Origin: Hyphomicrobiales bacterium
GTDB taxonomy: Bacteria; Pseudomonadota; Alphaproteobacteria; Rhizobiales; Rhizobiaceae
Reading direction: 5' to 3'
Assembly (NCBI GenBank): GCA_900471605.1
Contig: UCEY01000009.1
Coordinates: forward strand, 124,001-188,000
Length of the DNA: 64,000 nucleotides
Made by a program: the position numbers and the translations under genes
Shown: positions 51,866 to 62,533 of the stretch, in pieces
Numbering within the stretch: position 1 is the stretch's first letter
How the letters are laid out: every line of letters starts with the position of its first letter
The notes under the pieces: model-generated
The model's input: only the letters and a program-made list of their open reading frames with translations
The model's database searches: none
Told to the model about the DNA's origin: nothing

Positions 51866-52672
51866 TCAGAAGCCTTCGCCGCCTCGAAATTCGACAAGCA
51901 ACGTGCCGAACATGATGCGCAGATCGAGAAAAATCGAGAAATTGTCGATGTAATGGAGGTCGCAGGCGATGCGGGCGCGCGCCTTGCCGGGGCGATCCGT
52001 CGGACCGCGAAGGCCGCGCATCTGCGCGAGGCCGGTCATGCCCGGCCGCATCGCATGGCGGCGGTGATAGTCCGGAACGAGGTCCTCGTAACGGATGCCG
52101 GCCGCCAGCATGCCGATCGCGTGACAGCGTGGGCCGACCAGCGACATGTCGCCTTTCAGGACATTCAGGAGTTGCGGCAGTTCGTCGATATTGGCCTTGC
52201 GGATGAGGGCGCCGACACGGGTGACGCGTGGATCGTTCCGCACGGTCTGCGCGATCCCTTTCTCGTCGCCGAGAGCGGTGCGCATCGACCGGAACTTGTA
52301 GACGCGGAACCTGCGGCTGTCCTTGCCCCAGCGCGTCTGGGTAAAGAGCACCGGTCCGTCGCTGTCGAGGCGGATCGCCAGCGCGACCGCCAGCATCACG
52401 GGCAGGAGCAGGATCAGCGCCGCCAGCGAGACGCCGATGTCGATCGCCCGCTTTGCGGCGAGCTGAAGGCGAAGGCTGGTGCCGGCTTTATGGAGCTGGA
52501 CCGATTGCCGGATACGGGCTGGCGGCGGCGCGATATGGCGCCTGCCGCGCGACCTGCCGGTCGTGTCGTCATGCAGATCAGGAACACTCAAAACCAGCCA
52601 CCCGTACTCTACCCCTCCGAAGCCTCGAAGGCCTCGGTGGCTCGTAATAGAACAGCCGCGTTGCGGAGTCAT
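51866..52672 (-). CDS. Undecaprenyl-phosphate sugar phosphotransferase (ExoY-like)
   Basis: This protein of up to 268 residues has one membrane helix (about 78-100) and the bacterial sugar transferase domain: [54 protein letters not shown] and [10 protein letters not shown]. It loads the first sugar phosphate onto the lipid carrier for exopolysaccharide. The first ~50 residues are poorly typical, so the true start may be further downstream. There are no neighbouring glycosyltransferases. Confidence 0.85.
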   Translation of the reverse strand: MTPQRGCSITSHRGLRGFGGVEYGWLVLSVPDLHDDTTGRSRGRRHIAPPPARIRQSVQLHKAGTSLRLQLAAKRAIDIGVSLAALILLLPVMLAVALAIRLDSDGPVLFTQTRWGKDSRRFRVYKFRSMRTALGDEKGIAQTVRNDPRVTRVGALIRKANIDELPQLLNVLKGDMSLVGPRCHAIGMLAAGIRYEDLVPDYHRRHAMRPGMTGLAQMRGLRGPTDRPGKARARIACDLHYIDNFSIFLDLRIMFGTLLVEFRGGEGF

Positions 52673-52722
52673 CCGTCAATTTAACGGGTTGTTAAGGATG
52701 AATAGATTTTTCCGGGATACCG

Positions 52723-53754
52723 TCACGACAGCATCGCCAAGGATAGTTCGGTCTTTCCTGCCCCTAGTTCCAGTTGTGCCGTCCCCGCATGCCCGAGCGT
52801 CAGGTAATCGCCGGCGGAAAAGGAAAAAATTCCCGTTGCGGATTGTATTTGTGCTCCGCCGGCGATGCCGTTCATCGCGATAAGCGTCTGCGTTGCATTG
52901 AGCATCAGGCTGGTCGCATGGCCGGACGAAGACAGGACCGCGACATTGAGGGCAACGAGATAGAGGCCGGTAGCCGGGGCTACGATGCGGCTGCCGCCGC
53001 CGGCGACCGCAGCGCCCAGCGAAAAGCCGCCATGGGCGAGGGCGAGCGTGGTGAAGCCGCTCTGCTGGCCCGCCGTCGGGGTGAAGTTCGTTCCGGTGCG
53101 ATAGGCTCGGGCGGCCGGCTGGTTCGGCTGCGAGACCTGACCGGCGGGCGAGATCGACAGCCCGGTCCTCCAGCTCGTCCCGTCGCTGACCTTGACCGAA
53201 AACTCGGTGTTGCCGGCCAGACCCATCTCCGCGTAACCGGTCCAGTTCGACTGGAAGAGCAGCGAGGCCGTGTCAGCGGAGGCCGCCTTGTTGACCTTGA
53301 TCTGGTGGCCGTTGCCCGCGTGGTTGAAGAGGCTTGCCGGAGCGGAAAGGGCGAGCCGATTGGTGCCGTCGGGCGTTGCATTGATCCCGAGCTGGTCGAG
53401 GCGGCCGGTGGCGGGCAGGGGGATGTCCTGCCAGAGTGCGCCGGAAAACACCTTCAGCTTTTCGGCAGCGGCGAACCAGGCGCGCCAGCCGGTGCGCGGG
53501 GCCAGAAATGCCCAGTAGCCGTCCTGCCAGGACGCGATACGTCCGGCTTTGCCGGCCCAGGCGCCCGTGGGCGCGGCCCCGAGCAGATAGCAGGCGCCTT
53601 CCGCCGGTGCGCCGGGCGGGGTCGCGAGCTCCGCGACGATGGTCAGATGCACGAGCGCATCGAGCCGCAGCAGGGCCTCGTTGTGGGTGACATGTTTCTG
53701 CGCCTGCGAAGGCAGGATGAAGGGCATGTTCAGGTTGGCGGTCGTATCGGCCAT
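52723..53754 (-). CDS. DUF2793 protein (phage or gene-transfer-agent type)
   Basis: This 343-residue protein begins TANLNMPFILPSQAQKHVTHNEALLRLDALVHL, the opening of DUF2793, followed by a beta-rich middle and a Gly/Ala/Ser-rich C-terminal part like a C1q/TNF-type trimeric head (TGLYLVALNVAVLSSSGHATSL). ATG 53754 follows GGAGAG. In alphaproteobacteria such proteins sit with gene transfer agent or prophage tail genes; none are adjacent here, so it is an orphan. Confidence 0.82.
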   Translation of the reverse strand: MADTTANLNMPFILPSQAQKHVTHNEALLRLDALVHLTIVAELATPPGAPAEGACYLLGAAPTGAWAGKAGRIASWQDGYWAFLAPRTGWRAWFAAAEKLKVFSGALWQDIPLPATGRLDQLGINATPDGTNRLALSAPASLFNHAGNGHQIKVNKAASADTASLLFQSNWTGYAEMGLAGNTEFSVKVSDGTSWRTGLSISPAGQVSQPNQPAARAYRTGTNFTPTAGQQSGFTTLALAHGGFSLGAAVAGGGSRIVAPATGLYLVALNVAVLSSSGHATSLMLNATQTLIAMNGIAGGAQIQSATGIFSFSAGDYLTLGHAGTAQLELGAGKTELSLAMLS

Positions 53755-54004
53755 GGTTCTCTCCGTTCGGTTTCCGACCAGTCTAAGGTCGGCGGCGGAG
53801 GCGGGGAGAAGCGAGTGGCCAAGCCTTTGAAAAAGCTGAGGCGGCATTCTCGAAACATGCCCGTCCTCGATGCGGCGTGGCCGGAAAGCAACGGCGGCGG
53901 ACGGGCAGGGCTTTTCGTCGCATCCGGGCTTGCCAGTGTCCTGATTGCGCTTGTCCTTTCTCTCGCATATGCGAATGTGAGCGCGGCGAGAGACAGGGAA
54001 AAGC

Positions 54005-55255
54005 ATGCGTTATTCGGCCTATTCGATCTTCAAGGAAGCGCTTTCCGGCAACCGGATGTGGAAGCCCGCCTGGCGCGAACCGCAGCCGAAGCCGCACTAT
54101 GACGTGATCATCGTCGGTGGCGGCGGGCACGGGCTGGCGACGGCCTATTACCTCGCCAAGGAATTCGGCATCACCAATGTCGCGGTGCTGGAAAAGGGCT
54201 ATCTCGGTTCCGGCAATGTCGGGCGCAACACGACGATCATCCGCTCCAACTACCTGCTCGAGGGCAACAATCCGTTCTACGAATTCTCGCTGAAGCTCTG
54301 GGAAGGGCTGGAGCGGGATTTCAACTACAACGCCATGGTCTCGCAGCGCGGCATTCTCAACCTCTTCCATTCCGACGGCCAGCGGGACGCCCATGCCCGC
54401 AAGGGGAACGGCATGCGCATCCATGGCGTCGATGCCGAACTGCTCGACCGCGAGCAGGTGCGCCGGAAGGCGCCCTATCTGAATTTCGACCACGCCCGGT
54501 TCCCGATCATGGGGGCTCTCTATCAGAAGCGCGCCGGCACGGTGCGGCATGACGCGGTCGCCTGGGGTTACGGCCGAGGTGCCGATGCACGCGGCGTCGA
54601 CCTGATCCAGCATTGCGAGGTGACCGGCATCCGCCGCGAAAACGGGCTGGTGGTCGGCGTCGAGACGACCAGGGGTTTTATCGGCTGCAACAAGCTGGCG
54701 CTGGCGGCCGCCGGCAATACGACGACGGTCGGCCGGATGGCCGATCTCGAACTGCCGATCGAGACGCATGTCCTGCAGGCCTTCGTTTCGGAAGGGCTCA
54801 AACCCGTGGTCGACCACGTGATCACCTATGGCGCCGGGCATTTCTACATATCGCAGTCGGACAAGGGCGGGCTGGTGTTCGGCGCCGAGATCGATTTCTA
54901 TTCTTCCTATGCCCAGCGCGGCAACCTGCAGACCGTCGAACACACGATGGAGGAGGGGGTGTCGCTGATCCCCGGCCTGTCGCGTGCGAAAGTGCTCAGG
55001 AGCTGGGGTGGGGTGATGGACATGTCTATGGACGGATCGCCGATCATCGACCGCACGCCGATCGACAACCTCTATCTCAACTGCGGCTGGTGTTACGGCG
55101 GCTTCAAGGCGACGCCGGCCTCCGGTTTCTGTTTTGCCCACCTGATCGCCAAGAACGAGACGCACCACGTCTCCCGCTTCATGCGGCTCGACCGGTTCGA
55201 GCGCGGCTACACGATCGACGAAGCGGGCCGCGGCCCCCAGCCGAACCTCCACTGA
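54005..55255 (+). CDS. soxB: Sarcosine oxidase beta subunit
   Basis: This 416-residue flavoprotein binds covalent FMN and FAD. YDVIIVGGGGHGLATAYYLAKE near residue 33 is the dinucleotide motif; GYLGSGNVGRNTTIIRSNYL contains the His/Arg region near the flavin. Heterotetrameric sarcosine oxidase demethylates sarcosine to glycine, formaldehyde (as methylene-THF) and peroxide. It is first of soxBDAG, 12 bases before soxD. Confidence 0.95.
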   Translation: MRYSAYSIFKEALSGNRMWKPAWREPQPKPHYDVIIVGGGGHGLATAYYLAKEFGITNVAVLEKGYLGSGNVGRNTTIIRSNYLLEGNNPFYEFSLKLWEGLERDFNYNAMVSQRGILNLFHSDGQRDAHARKGNGMRIHGVDAELLDREQVRRKAPYLNFDHARFPIMGALYQKRAGTVRHDAVAWGYGRGADARGVDLIQHCEVTGIRRENGLVVGVETTRGFIGCNKLALAAAGNTTTVGRMADLELPIETHVLQAFVSEGLKPVVDHVITYGAGHFYISQSDKGGLVFGAEIDFYSSYAQRGNLQTVEHTMEEGVSLIPGLSRAKVLRSWGGVMDMSMDGSPIIDRTPIDNLYLNCGWCYGGFKATPASGFCFAHLIAKNETHHVSRFMRLDRFERGYTIDEAGRGPQPNLH

Positions 55256-55267
55256 GCAAGATCCCCG

Positions 55268-55549
55268 ATGGCAAGCCTGATCACCTGTCCGCATTGCGGC
55301 ACCAGACCCAAGGAAGAGTTTTCGATCCGCGGCGCCGCCGCGCCGAAACGTCCGTCGCCGACCGCCAAGGACGAGGCCTGGCATCGTTACGTCTATGTCA
55401 GGGACAATCCGAAAGGGCGCTACGAGGAATACTGGCACCATGAGGCCGGCTGCCGCCGCTTTCTGGTGGTCGAGCGCGACAATCTCACTCATGAGGTTTT
55501 CGGGGTGACCGACGCTGCGGAATTCAAGCGGGGGGGAGCTGCCGAATGA
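55268..55549 (+). CDS. soxD: Sarcosine oxidase delta subunit
   Basis: This 93-residue subunit has the zinc ligands CPHCGTRPKEEF near the N-terminus and HHEAGCRRF near residue 63. It binds structural zinc and docks on the alpha subunit. Its stop overlaps the soxA start (ATGA). Confidence 0.95.
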   Translation: MASLITCPHCGTRPKEEFSIRGAAAPKRPSPTAKDEAWHRYVYVRDNPKGRYEEYWHHEAGCRRFLVVERDNLTHEVFGVTDAAEFKRGGAAE

Positions 55550-58503
55550 CCTCCTATCGTCTAGGATCGGGCGGCGCGATCAATCGCGGCCAGTCGCTCA
55601 GCTTCACCTTCGACGGCCGGACCTACAAGGGTTTCGAGGGCGATACGCTCGCCTCGGCGCTGCTTGCCAACGACCAGATGCTGATGGCCCGCAGCTTCAA
55701 ATATCACCGGCCGCGCGGCGTGGTGACGGCGGGTTCCGCCGAGCCCAATGCCTTGATGACGATCGGGTCTGGCGCGCGCGCCGAGCCGAATGCCCGGGCG
55801 ACGGTGGTCGAGCTCTACAACGGCCTTGCTGCGACGAGCCAGAACCGCTGGCCATCGCTGAAGCGCGATTTCGGCGCGGTGAACGATCTCTTCTCGCCGT
55901 TCCTCGGCGCCGGTTTCTACTACAAGACCTTCATGTGGCCGGGCGTGTTTTGGGAAAAGCTCTACGAGCCGCTGATCCGCCGCGCCGCAGGCCTCGGCAA
56001 GATCGCCATGCAGGCCGATCCCGACCGTTACGAAAAATCCTGGGCGCATTGCGACCTGCTGGTGATCGGCGCAGGACCGGCGGGACTGATGGCGACGCTT
56101 GCCGCCGGGCGGGCGGGAGTGCGGGTCATTCTGGCCGACGAGGGGTTCAGGTTTGGCGGCTCGCTATTGTCGGAAAGTGCTGCGGTCGGCGGCCGGCCGG
56201 CGGCGGAGTTCGCGGCTGAGGTCGTCGAGGAACTGGCGTCGCTGCCGAATGTGACGCTAATGCCGCGCACCACGGTGTTCGGCTGGTATGACGACATGGT
56301 GTTCGGCGCCGTCGAGCGGGTGCAGAAACACGTGGCCTCGCCGTCGCCGGACCTGCCGATGGAGCGGCTGTGGCGCATTGTTGCCAAACAGGCGATCCTC
56401 GCAGCCGGGGCGGAGGAGCGGCCGATCGTCTTCGGCGGCAACGACAAGCCGGGCGTGATGACGGCAGGGGCCGCGCGCACCTATCTCAACCGCTACGGCG
56501 TCGCTGTCGGCGGCAAGGTCGCAATCTTCACCAATGGTGGTTCCGGTTACCGCACCGCTGCCGATCTCGTGGCCCAGGGCGTCGATGTCACCGCAATCAT
56601 CGATGCACGGCCGCAATCGGCCGATCCGGTGCCGGAAAGCATTCGGGTCATCCACAACGGTTCGGTCATCGCCACGAAGGGCCGGCACCGCATCGAGGGG
56701 CTGATCGCCGAGCGCTCGGGCTTAGAGGAGGTGATCGGCTGCGATGCGCTGGCGATGTCCGGCGGCTGGTCGCCGATCGTGCACCTGATGTGCCAGCGCG
56801 GTGCCAAGCCGGTTTGGTCGGACGAGAAACAGGCATTCCTGGCGCCGGATGTGGGCAGTGCCTTCGCGGCGGCCGGTGCCGCCGCCGGCCGCGCGTCGCT
56901 TAGCGAGTGCCTCAAGGATGGTGCTGCGAAGGCGCATGCGGCGCTCGATGCGTTGGGCAGGCTGGTCGGCTCGATCGACATTCCCGAGGTGGAGGGCGAG
57001 TACGATCCGGCCTTTGCGCCGCTCTGGTACGTGCCGGGTGCCCGGGACAAGGCCTTCGTCGATTTTCAGAACGACGTGCATGTCGGCGATCTCGGCCTCG
57101 CCCAGCGGGAAGGTTTTCGCCATATCGAGCACACCAAGCGTTATACGACCGCCGGTATGGCGACCGACCAGGGCAAGCTCGGCAACGTCAACACGGCCGC
57201 CATCGTCGCCGGCATGCGCGGTGTGTCGCCGGCCGAGATCGGCACCACGACGTTCCGGCCCTTCTATACCCCTGTCTCCTTCGGGGCTCTCGCCGGTGCC
57301 GCGCGGGCCGAACGGGCCGCTCCGGTTAAAACCTCGCCGCTGCACGGCTGGGCGCGCAAGAACGGCGCCGCCTTCGTGGAGTCCGGCCTCTGGTATCGTT
57401 CCGCCTGGTTCCCGCGTGAGGGCGAAAAGACCTGGCGCGAAAGCGTCGACCGCGAGGTTTTGAACGTCCGGGCCAATGCCGGGCTATGCGACGTCTCCAC
57501 GCTTGGCAAGATCGAGATCTTCGGGCGCGGTGCGGCCGAATTCCTCGACCGTATTTATTCGAACGGGTTTCTGAAGCTGCCGGTCGGAAGAGCGCGTTAC
57601 GGGCTGATGCTGCGCGAGGACGGGATCGTCTTCGACGACGGCACCGCGAGCCGGCTGTCCGAAAACCACTTTGTGATGACCACGACGACGGCCTATGCCG
57701 CCGAAGTCCTCACTCATCTGGAATTTTCGGCCCAGACCTTCTGGCCGGAACTCGACGTCCGCTTCGTTTCCTCGACGGACCAGTGGGCGCAGATGTCGCT
57801 GGCCGGGCCGAAGGCGCGGATCATCATGAGCCGCGTCGTGCAGGACGACATTTCCGATGCGGCGTTTCCGTTCCTTGCCGCGAGGGAGGTCACGCTTCGC
57901 GGCGGGCTGAAGGCGCGGCTCTTCCGCATCTCCTTCTCCGGCGAACTCGCCTACGAGCTTGCTGTGCCGGCAGGTTACGGCGAAGCGGTTGCCGATGCGG
58001 TCATGGATGCCGGGCATGAGGAGGAAATCTGCGCCTATGGGGTCGAGGCGCTCAACGTGCTGCGCATCGAGAAGGGCCATATCACCCATAGCGAGCTCGA
58101 CGGTCGCACCACGGCCGACGATGTGGGGCTTGGCCGGATGATGGCGATGCAGAAGCCGGATTTCATCGGCAAGCGGCTTTCCACCCGGTTCGGGCTGACC
58201 GCCGCCGACCGGCTGCAGCTGGTCGGCCTCAAGCCGATCGAAGCCGACAAGGACATCAAGGCCGGGGCGCATCTCCTGAAGGACGGGGCCAAGCCGTCGC
58301 TCGCCAACGACCAGGGGTTCGTTTCCTCGGCCTGTTTCTCGCCGACACTGGGTCATTTCATCGCGCTCGCGATGCTGAAATCCGGCCGGGAGCGGATCGG
58401 CGAACGGATCATGGTCTGGGACGGGTTGCGCGGCTCCGAAGTGCCTTGCGAAGTCTGCCCGCCGGTCTTTGTCGATCCCGAAAACAGCAAACTTCATCTT
58501 TGA
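55546..58503 (+). CDS. soxA: Sarcosine oxidase alpha subunit
   Basis: This 985-residue subunit has an N-terminal 2Fe-2S-like (cluster-free) domain with TFDGRTYKGFEGDTLASALLAN, a NAD-binding domain (DLLVIGAGPAGLMATLAAGRAGV near residue 168), and a C-terminal aminomethyltransferase domain (from about 600, IEIFGRGAAEFLDRIYSNGF) that transfers the methyl-derived carbon to tetrahydrofolate. Full length and uninterrupted. Confidence 0.96.
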   Translation: MTSYRLGSGGAINRGQSLSFTFDGRTYKGFEGDTLASALLANDQMLMARSFKYHRPRGVVTAGSAEPNALMTIGSGARAEPNARATVVELYNGLAATSQNRWPSLKRDFGAVNDLFSPFLGAGFYYKTFMWPGVFWEKLYEPLIRRAAGLGKIAMQADPDRYEKSWAHCDLLVIGAGPAGLMATLAAGRAGVRVILADEGFRFGGSLLSESAAVGGRPAAEFAAEVVEELASLPNVTLMPRTTVFGWYDDMVFGAVERVQKHVASPSPDLPMERLWRIVAKQAILAAGAEERPIVFGGNDKPGVMTAGAARTYLNRYGVAVGGKVAIFTNGGSGYRTAADLVAQGVDVTAIIDARPQSADPVPESIRVIHNGSVIATKGRHRIEGLIAERSGLEEVIGCDALAMSGGWSPIVHLMCQRGAKPVWSDEKQAFLAPDVGSAFAAAGAAAGRASLSECLKDGAAKAHAALDALGRLVGSIDIPEVEGEYDPAFAPLWYVPGARDKAFVDFQNDVHVGDLGLAQREGFRHIEHTKRYTTAGMATDQGKLGNVNTAAIVAGMRGVSPAEIGTTTFRPFYTPVSFGALAGAARAERAAPVKTSPLHGWARKNGAAFVESGLWYRSAWFPREGEKTWRESVDREVLNVRANAGLCDVSTLGKIEIFGRGAAEFLDRIYSNGFLKLPVGRARYGLMLREDGIVFDDGTASRLSENHFVMTTTTAYAAEVLTHLEFSAQTFWPELDVRFVSSTDQWAQMSLAGPKARIIMSRVVQDDISDAAFPFLAAREVTLRGGLKARLFRISFSGELAYELAVPAGYGEAVADAVMDAGHEEEICAYGVEALNVLRIEKGHITHSELDGRTTADDVGLGRMMAMQKPDFIGKRLSTRFGLTAADRLQLVGLKPIEADKDIKAGAHLLKDGAKPSLANDQGFVSSACFSPTLGHFIALAMLKSGRERIGERIMVWDGLRGSEVPCEVCPPVFVDPENSKLHL

Positions 58504-58512
58504 GGGCCGCCG

Positions 58513-59061
58513 ATGTCGATCCACCTTCTCCACCGGCATGTGCTCGAGGATCATATTTCCGGCTTCGAGACGGATCCCAATCCGAACCATCTTTCGGTCA
58601 TTCGCCGGCCGGTGATCTTTTCGGTTCTTGCCAGAGCCGGCCACGAGGCCGAGGTTGCCGAGGCCCTGTGGAACGCCGAGGACGTCGCGCCCCGCCTCTG
58701 CGGCCCGTACGAATGGCTGGCGGTATCGCGGACGGTCGGTGCGGAGACCGTCGAGGCCATGCTCTCGGAGATCGCGAACGCCTCCGTTATCGATCAGAGC
58801 GACGGCCGCGTGCTGATGGAAATTTCCGGCCCGGGCGTGCGCAAGATCCTCGCCGGATGCGTCGCCGTCGACCTGCATCCGGAGGTCTTCGAAGAGGGGC
58901 GGTCGGCCACGATGCTGTGCTGCCATGCAGCGGCGAATATCGCCCGCACGGGCAAGGACACGTTCGAGATCATCGTGCCTCGCTCGCTGGCCGGCTCGGT
59001 CTTCGAGGCGCTGATGGAGATGGGGCGCGAGCATGCGCTGACCCGCGGGTTCGCCGACTGA
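58513..59061 (+). CDS. soxG: Sarcosine oxidase gamma subunit
   Basis: This 182-residue subunit starts nine bases after soxA. GPYEWLAVS, ISGPGVRKILAGCVAVDLHPEVF and FEIIVPRSLAGSVFEALME fit SoxG, which resembles the aminomethyltransferase fold. It completes the sarcosine oxidase tetramer. No folate or glycine gene follows; the liv importer is next after 301 bases. Confidence 0.93.
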   Translation: MSIHLLHRHVLEDHISGFETDPNPNHLSVIRRPVIFSVLARAGHEAEVAEALWNAEDVAPRLCGPYEWLAVSRTVGAETVEAMLSEIANASVIDQSDGRVLMEISGPGVRKILAGCVAVDLHPEVFEEGRSATMLCCHAAANIARTGKDTFEIIVPRSLAGSVFEALMEMGREHALTRGFAD

Positions 59062-59362
59062 GCCGTCACAAAGCTGAGGGGGAGGCAGGATATGGATTTA
59101 ACGTTAACCGCGGGACGATCTTAAATTTCGTGCGCCGGGATGTTTGGCTAATTTTTCGACAGTCACTGGCGATTTTTTGGAATTTCCGATCTTTGTGTGG
59201 CCAGATTGTTGAGAACTGCCTCGATTTTGTCGGCCTCTCGGCTTTTTGTCTTCACATTCCTTGCGAAAACGTTATGGAATGCGCCAAAGAATGCAAGAAC
59301 CCGCAAGGGACGAGTATACAAGAGATGCGGCCCTTCCGGGATCGCATCCAGGGGAAAAATAT
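59062..59362. other. Intergenic leader region of the liv operon
   Basis: These 301 bases are AT-rich compared with the genes. They probably contain the livH promoter and a 5' leader; I see no tRNA, no clear riboswitch and no ORF with a ribosome site. Confidence 0.4.
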
Positions 59363-60265
59363 ATGGAGTATTTTATCCAGCAGCTCATCAACGGGCTGAC
59401 TCTTGGGTCCATCTATGGCCTGGTGGCAATCGGCTATACGATGGTTTACGGCATTATCGGCATGATCAATTTCGCCCATGGCGATATTTTCATGCTCGGC
59501 GGCTTCGCCGCCCTGATCGTCTTCCTGATCGCAACCTCCTTCTTCGCCGGCATTCCGATAGCGTTGCTGCTGCTCTTGATGCTGCTCGTCGGCATGCTGA
59601 TGACGGGGTTGTGGAACTGGACGATCGAGCGGGTCGCCTACCGGCCGCTCAGGGGGTCCTTCAGGCTTGCGCCGCTGATTACCGCGATCGGCATGTCGAT
59701 CGTGCTGTCCAACTTCATCCAGGTGACGCAGGGGCCGCGCAACAAGCCGATCCCGCCGCTGGTGACCGACGTCTTCCATATCGGCGACATCACCATCTCG
59801 CTGAAGCAGGTGCTCATCGTCATCATCACGGCGGTGCTGCTGTTCGCCTTCTGGTACATCGTCAACAAGACGCCGCTCGGGCGGGCGCAGCGCGCCACCG
59901 AGCAGGACCGCAAGATGGCGGCGCTGCTTGGCGTCGACGTCGACCGGACGATCTCGATCACCTTCATCATGGGTGCGGCGCTCGCGGCCGTGGCCGGTGC
60001 CATGTACCTGATGTATTACGGCGTCGCCTCGTTCAACGACGGCTTCATCCCCGGCGTCAAGGCATTCACGGCCGCGGTTCTCGGCGGCATCGGATCCTTG
60101 CCTGGCGCGGTTTTCGGCGGGCTGCTGATCGGCCTCATCGAGTCGCTGTGGTCGGCCTATTTCTCCATTGCCTACAAGGATGTCGCCACGTTCGCGATCC
60201 TCGCCTTCGTGCTGATCTTCAAGCCGACCGGCATTCTCGGCCGGCCGGAAGTGGAGAAGGTGTAA
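59363..60265 (+). CDS. livH: Branched-chain amino acid ABC transporter permease LivH
   Basis: This 300-residue permease has about eight helices. [41 protein letters not shown] at the start is the LivH signature, and [23 protein letters not shown] near residue 240 the ATPase-contact loop. ATG 59363 fits the family N-terminus; the longer frame upstream runs into the leader. It is first of an operon importing Leu/Ile/Val or related amino acids. Confidence 0.95.
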   Translation: MEYFIQQLINGLTLGSIYGLVAIGYTMVYGIIGMINFAHGDIFMLGGFAALIVFLIATSFFAGIPIALLLLLMLLVGMLMTGLWNWTIERVAYRPLRGSFRLAPLITAIGMSIVLSNFIQVTQGPRNKPIPPLVTDVFHIGDITISLKQVLIVIITAVLLFAFWYIVNKTPLGRAQRATEQDRKMAALLGVDVDRTISITFIMGAALAAVAGAMYLMYYGVASFNDGFIPGVKAFTAAVLGGIGSLPGAVFGGLLIGLIESLWSAYFSIAYKDVATFAILAFVLIFKPTGILGRPEVEKV

Positions 60266-60266
60266 C

Positions 60267-61655
60267 ATGACAGCTTCTACCGAAACCGGTCACCCGAACG
60301 TGCTTGCCAAGGCGGTGCGGGAAGGGCTGTTTGCCGGCGTCATCGCCTTCTTCATGTTCCTGCTGTTCGTCGGCATCGAGACCTACCAGGACATCAACAA
60401 CACGCTGGTCTGGCGCACCCGCTGGGGCCTGCTGGCGGTCTTCGTCGCCGTTGCGGCGGTCGGCCGCTTCCTGACGGTCGGCTTCATCAAGCCCCATATC
60501 GACCGCCGCAAGCTCGCCAAGGCAAAGAGCGGCGTTCTCGAGATTTCCGAGAACAAGAGCTTCTTCCACCGGCACTTCCTCAAGATCGCGCTGATCTTCC
60601 TCGTCCTTTATCCCTTCCTGTCGCTGATGATCGTCGGCAAGCAGGGATCGCTGAAATATGTCGACAATTTCGGCATCCAGATCCTCATCTACGTGATGCT
60701 CGCCTGGGGCCTGAACATCGTCGTCGGCCTCGCCGGCCTGCTCGATCTCGGTTACGTCGCCTTCTACGCGGTCGGCGCCTATTCCTACGCGCTGCTGTCC
60801 TCCTATTTCGGCTTCTCCTTCTGGCTGCTGCTGCCGATGTCGGGCATCCTGGCCGCGCTCTGGGGCATCATCCTCGGCTTCCCGGTGCTGCGGCTGAGAG
60901 GCGACTATCTTGCCATCGTGACGCTCGCCTTCGGGGAAATCATCCGCCTGGTGCTGATCAACTGGACCGACGTGACCAAGGGAACCTTCGGTATCTCGGG
61001 TATCGCCAAGGCGTCGTTCTTCGGCATCTGGTCCTTCGATAGCGGCACGACCAACAATTTCGTCAAGGCCTGGGGCCTGTCGGCGTCCTCGGTCTACTAC
61101 AAGGTCTTCCTGTTCTACGTCATCCTGGCGCTCTGCATGCTGACCGCCTATGTCACCATCCGGCTGCGGCGCATGCCGATCGGCCGGGCCTGGGAAGCGC
61201 TGCGTGAGGACGAGATCGCCTGCCGTTCGCTCGGCATCAATACCGTCACCACCAAGCTGACCGCCTTTGCGACCGGCGCGATGTTCGGCGGCTTTGCCGG
61301 CGCGTTCTTCGCCACCCGCCAGGGCTTCGTGTCGCCGGAAAGCTTCGTCTTCCTGGAATCGGCCGTGATCCTGGCGATCGTCGTTCTCGGCGGCATGGGT
61401 TCGCTGACCGGCATCGCGATCGCCGCGGTGGTGATGGTCGGCGGCACCGAAGTGCTGCGCGAAATGGCCTTCCTCAAGGTCGTGTTCGGGCCGGACTTCA
61501 CGCCTGAACTCTACCGCATGCTGCTGTTCGGCCTGGCGATGATCATCGTCATGCTGTTCAAGCCGCGCGGCTTCGTCGGTTCGCGGGAACCGACGGCCTT
61601 CCTCAAGGAACGCAAGGCCGTCTCGGGAAGCTTTACCAAGGAGGGCCACGGCTGA
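60267..61655 (+). CDS. livM: Branched-chain amino acid ABC transporter permease LivM
   Basis: This 462-residue protein has an N-terminal extension of about 130 residues with two to three helices, typical of rhizobial LivM, followed by [33 protein letters not shown] and [26 protein letters not shown], the motif where the ATPase binds. Its stop shares one base with the livG ATG (TGATG). Confidence 0.95.
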   Translation: MTASTETGHPNVLAKAVREGLFAGVIAFFMFLLFVGIETYQDINNTLVWRTRWGLLAVFVAVAAVGRFLTVGFIKPHIDRRKLAKAKSGVLEISENKSFFHRHFLKIALIFLVLYPFLSLMIVGKQGSLKYVDNFGIQILIYVMLAWGLNIVVGLAGLLDLGYVAFYAVGAYSYALLSSYFGFSFWLLLPMSGILAALWGIILGFPVLRLRGDYLAIVTLAFGEIIRLVLINWTDVTKGTFGISGIAKASFFGIWSFDSGTTNNFVKAWGLSASSVYYKVFLFYVILALCMLTAYVTIRLRRMPIGRAWEALREDEIACRSLGINTVTTKLTAFATGAMFGGFAGAFFATRQGFVSPESFVFLESAVILAIVVLGGMGSLTGIAIAAVVMVGGTEVLREMAFLKVVFGPDFTPELYRMLLFGLAMIIVMLFKPRGFVGSREPTAFLKERKAVSGSFTKEGHG

Positions 61656-62533
61656 TGGCTCCCGGAACGACGACTATGACAAACGGCATTAATGGCGATA
61701 CCATCCTCAAGGTCGAGCACCTGTCGATGAAGTTCGGCGGCCTTATGGCCATCAACGACCTGTCGCTGGAGGCACGGCGCGGCGAGATCACCGCGCTGAT
61801 CGGCCCGAACGGCGCCGGCAAGACCACGGTGTTCAACTGCATCACCGGCTTCTACAAGCCGACCATGGGCATGCTCACCCTGCAGCGCAGGGACGGCAAG
61901 GAGTACTTGCTGGAACGCCTGCGCGACTTCGAGATCCCGAAGCTCGCGGGCGTTGCCCGTACCTTCCAGAACATCCGGCTGTTCTCCGGCCTGACGGTTC
62001 TCGAAAACCTGCTGGTCGCGCAGCACAACGCGCTGATGAAGGCGTCGGGCTATACGATCCTCGGGCTCCTCGGCTTGCCGGCCTATCGCCGGGCCGTCGA
62101 TGCCTCGATAGAGAAGGCGAAATACTGGCTCGACAAGGCCGATCTGACCGATCGCGCCGACGATCCCGCCGGCGACCTTCCCTACGGTGCCCAGCGGCGG
62201 CTCGAGATTGCCCGCGCCATGTGCACCAATCCGGAACTGCTGTGCCTCGACGAACCGGCGGCCGGCCTCAATCCGCGCGAATCGGCGGCGCTGAACACGC
62301 TGCTGCACCAGATCCGCGATGAAGGCGTGTCGATCCTGCTGATCGAGCACGACATGTCGGTGGTCATGGAGATTTCCGACCATGTCGTGGTGCTCGAATA
62401 CGGCCAGAAGATCTCCGACGGCTCGCCGGACCATGTGAAGAACGACCCACGAGTGATCGCCGCTTATCTCGGCGTCGAGGATGACGAGGTGGAAGAGGTG
62501 ATTGCGGAAGAACTCGACGGGGGCCAACGCTGA
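61655..62533 (+). CDS. livG: Branched-chain amino acid ABC transporter ATPase LivG
   Basis: This 292-residue ATPase has Walker [10 protein letters not shown] near residue 48, [38 protein letters not shown] (signature) and [14 protein letters not shown]. The C-terminal [16 protein letters not shown] tail is acidic. A second in-frame ATG at 61676 is possible, but the first overlaps the livM stop. Confidence 0.95.
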   Translation: MAPGTTTMTNGINGDTILKVEHLSMKFGGLMAINDLSLEARRGEITALIGPNGAGKTTVFNCITGFYKPTMGMLTLQRRDGKEYLLERLRDFEIPKLAGVARTFQNIRLFSGLTVLENLLVAQHNALMKASGYTILGLLGLPAYRRAVDASIEKAKYWLDKADLTDRADDPAGDLPYGAQRRLEIARAMCTNPELLCLDEPAAGLNPRESAALNTLLHQIRDEGVSILLIEHDMSVVMEISDHVVVLEYGQKISDGSPDHVKNDPRVIAAYLGVEDDEVEEVIAEELDGGQR

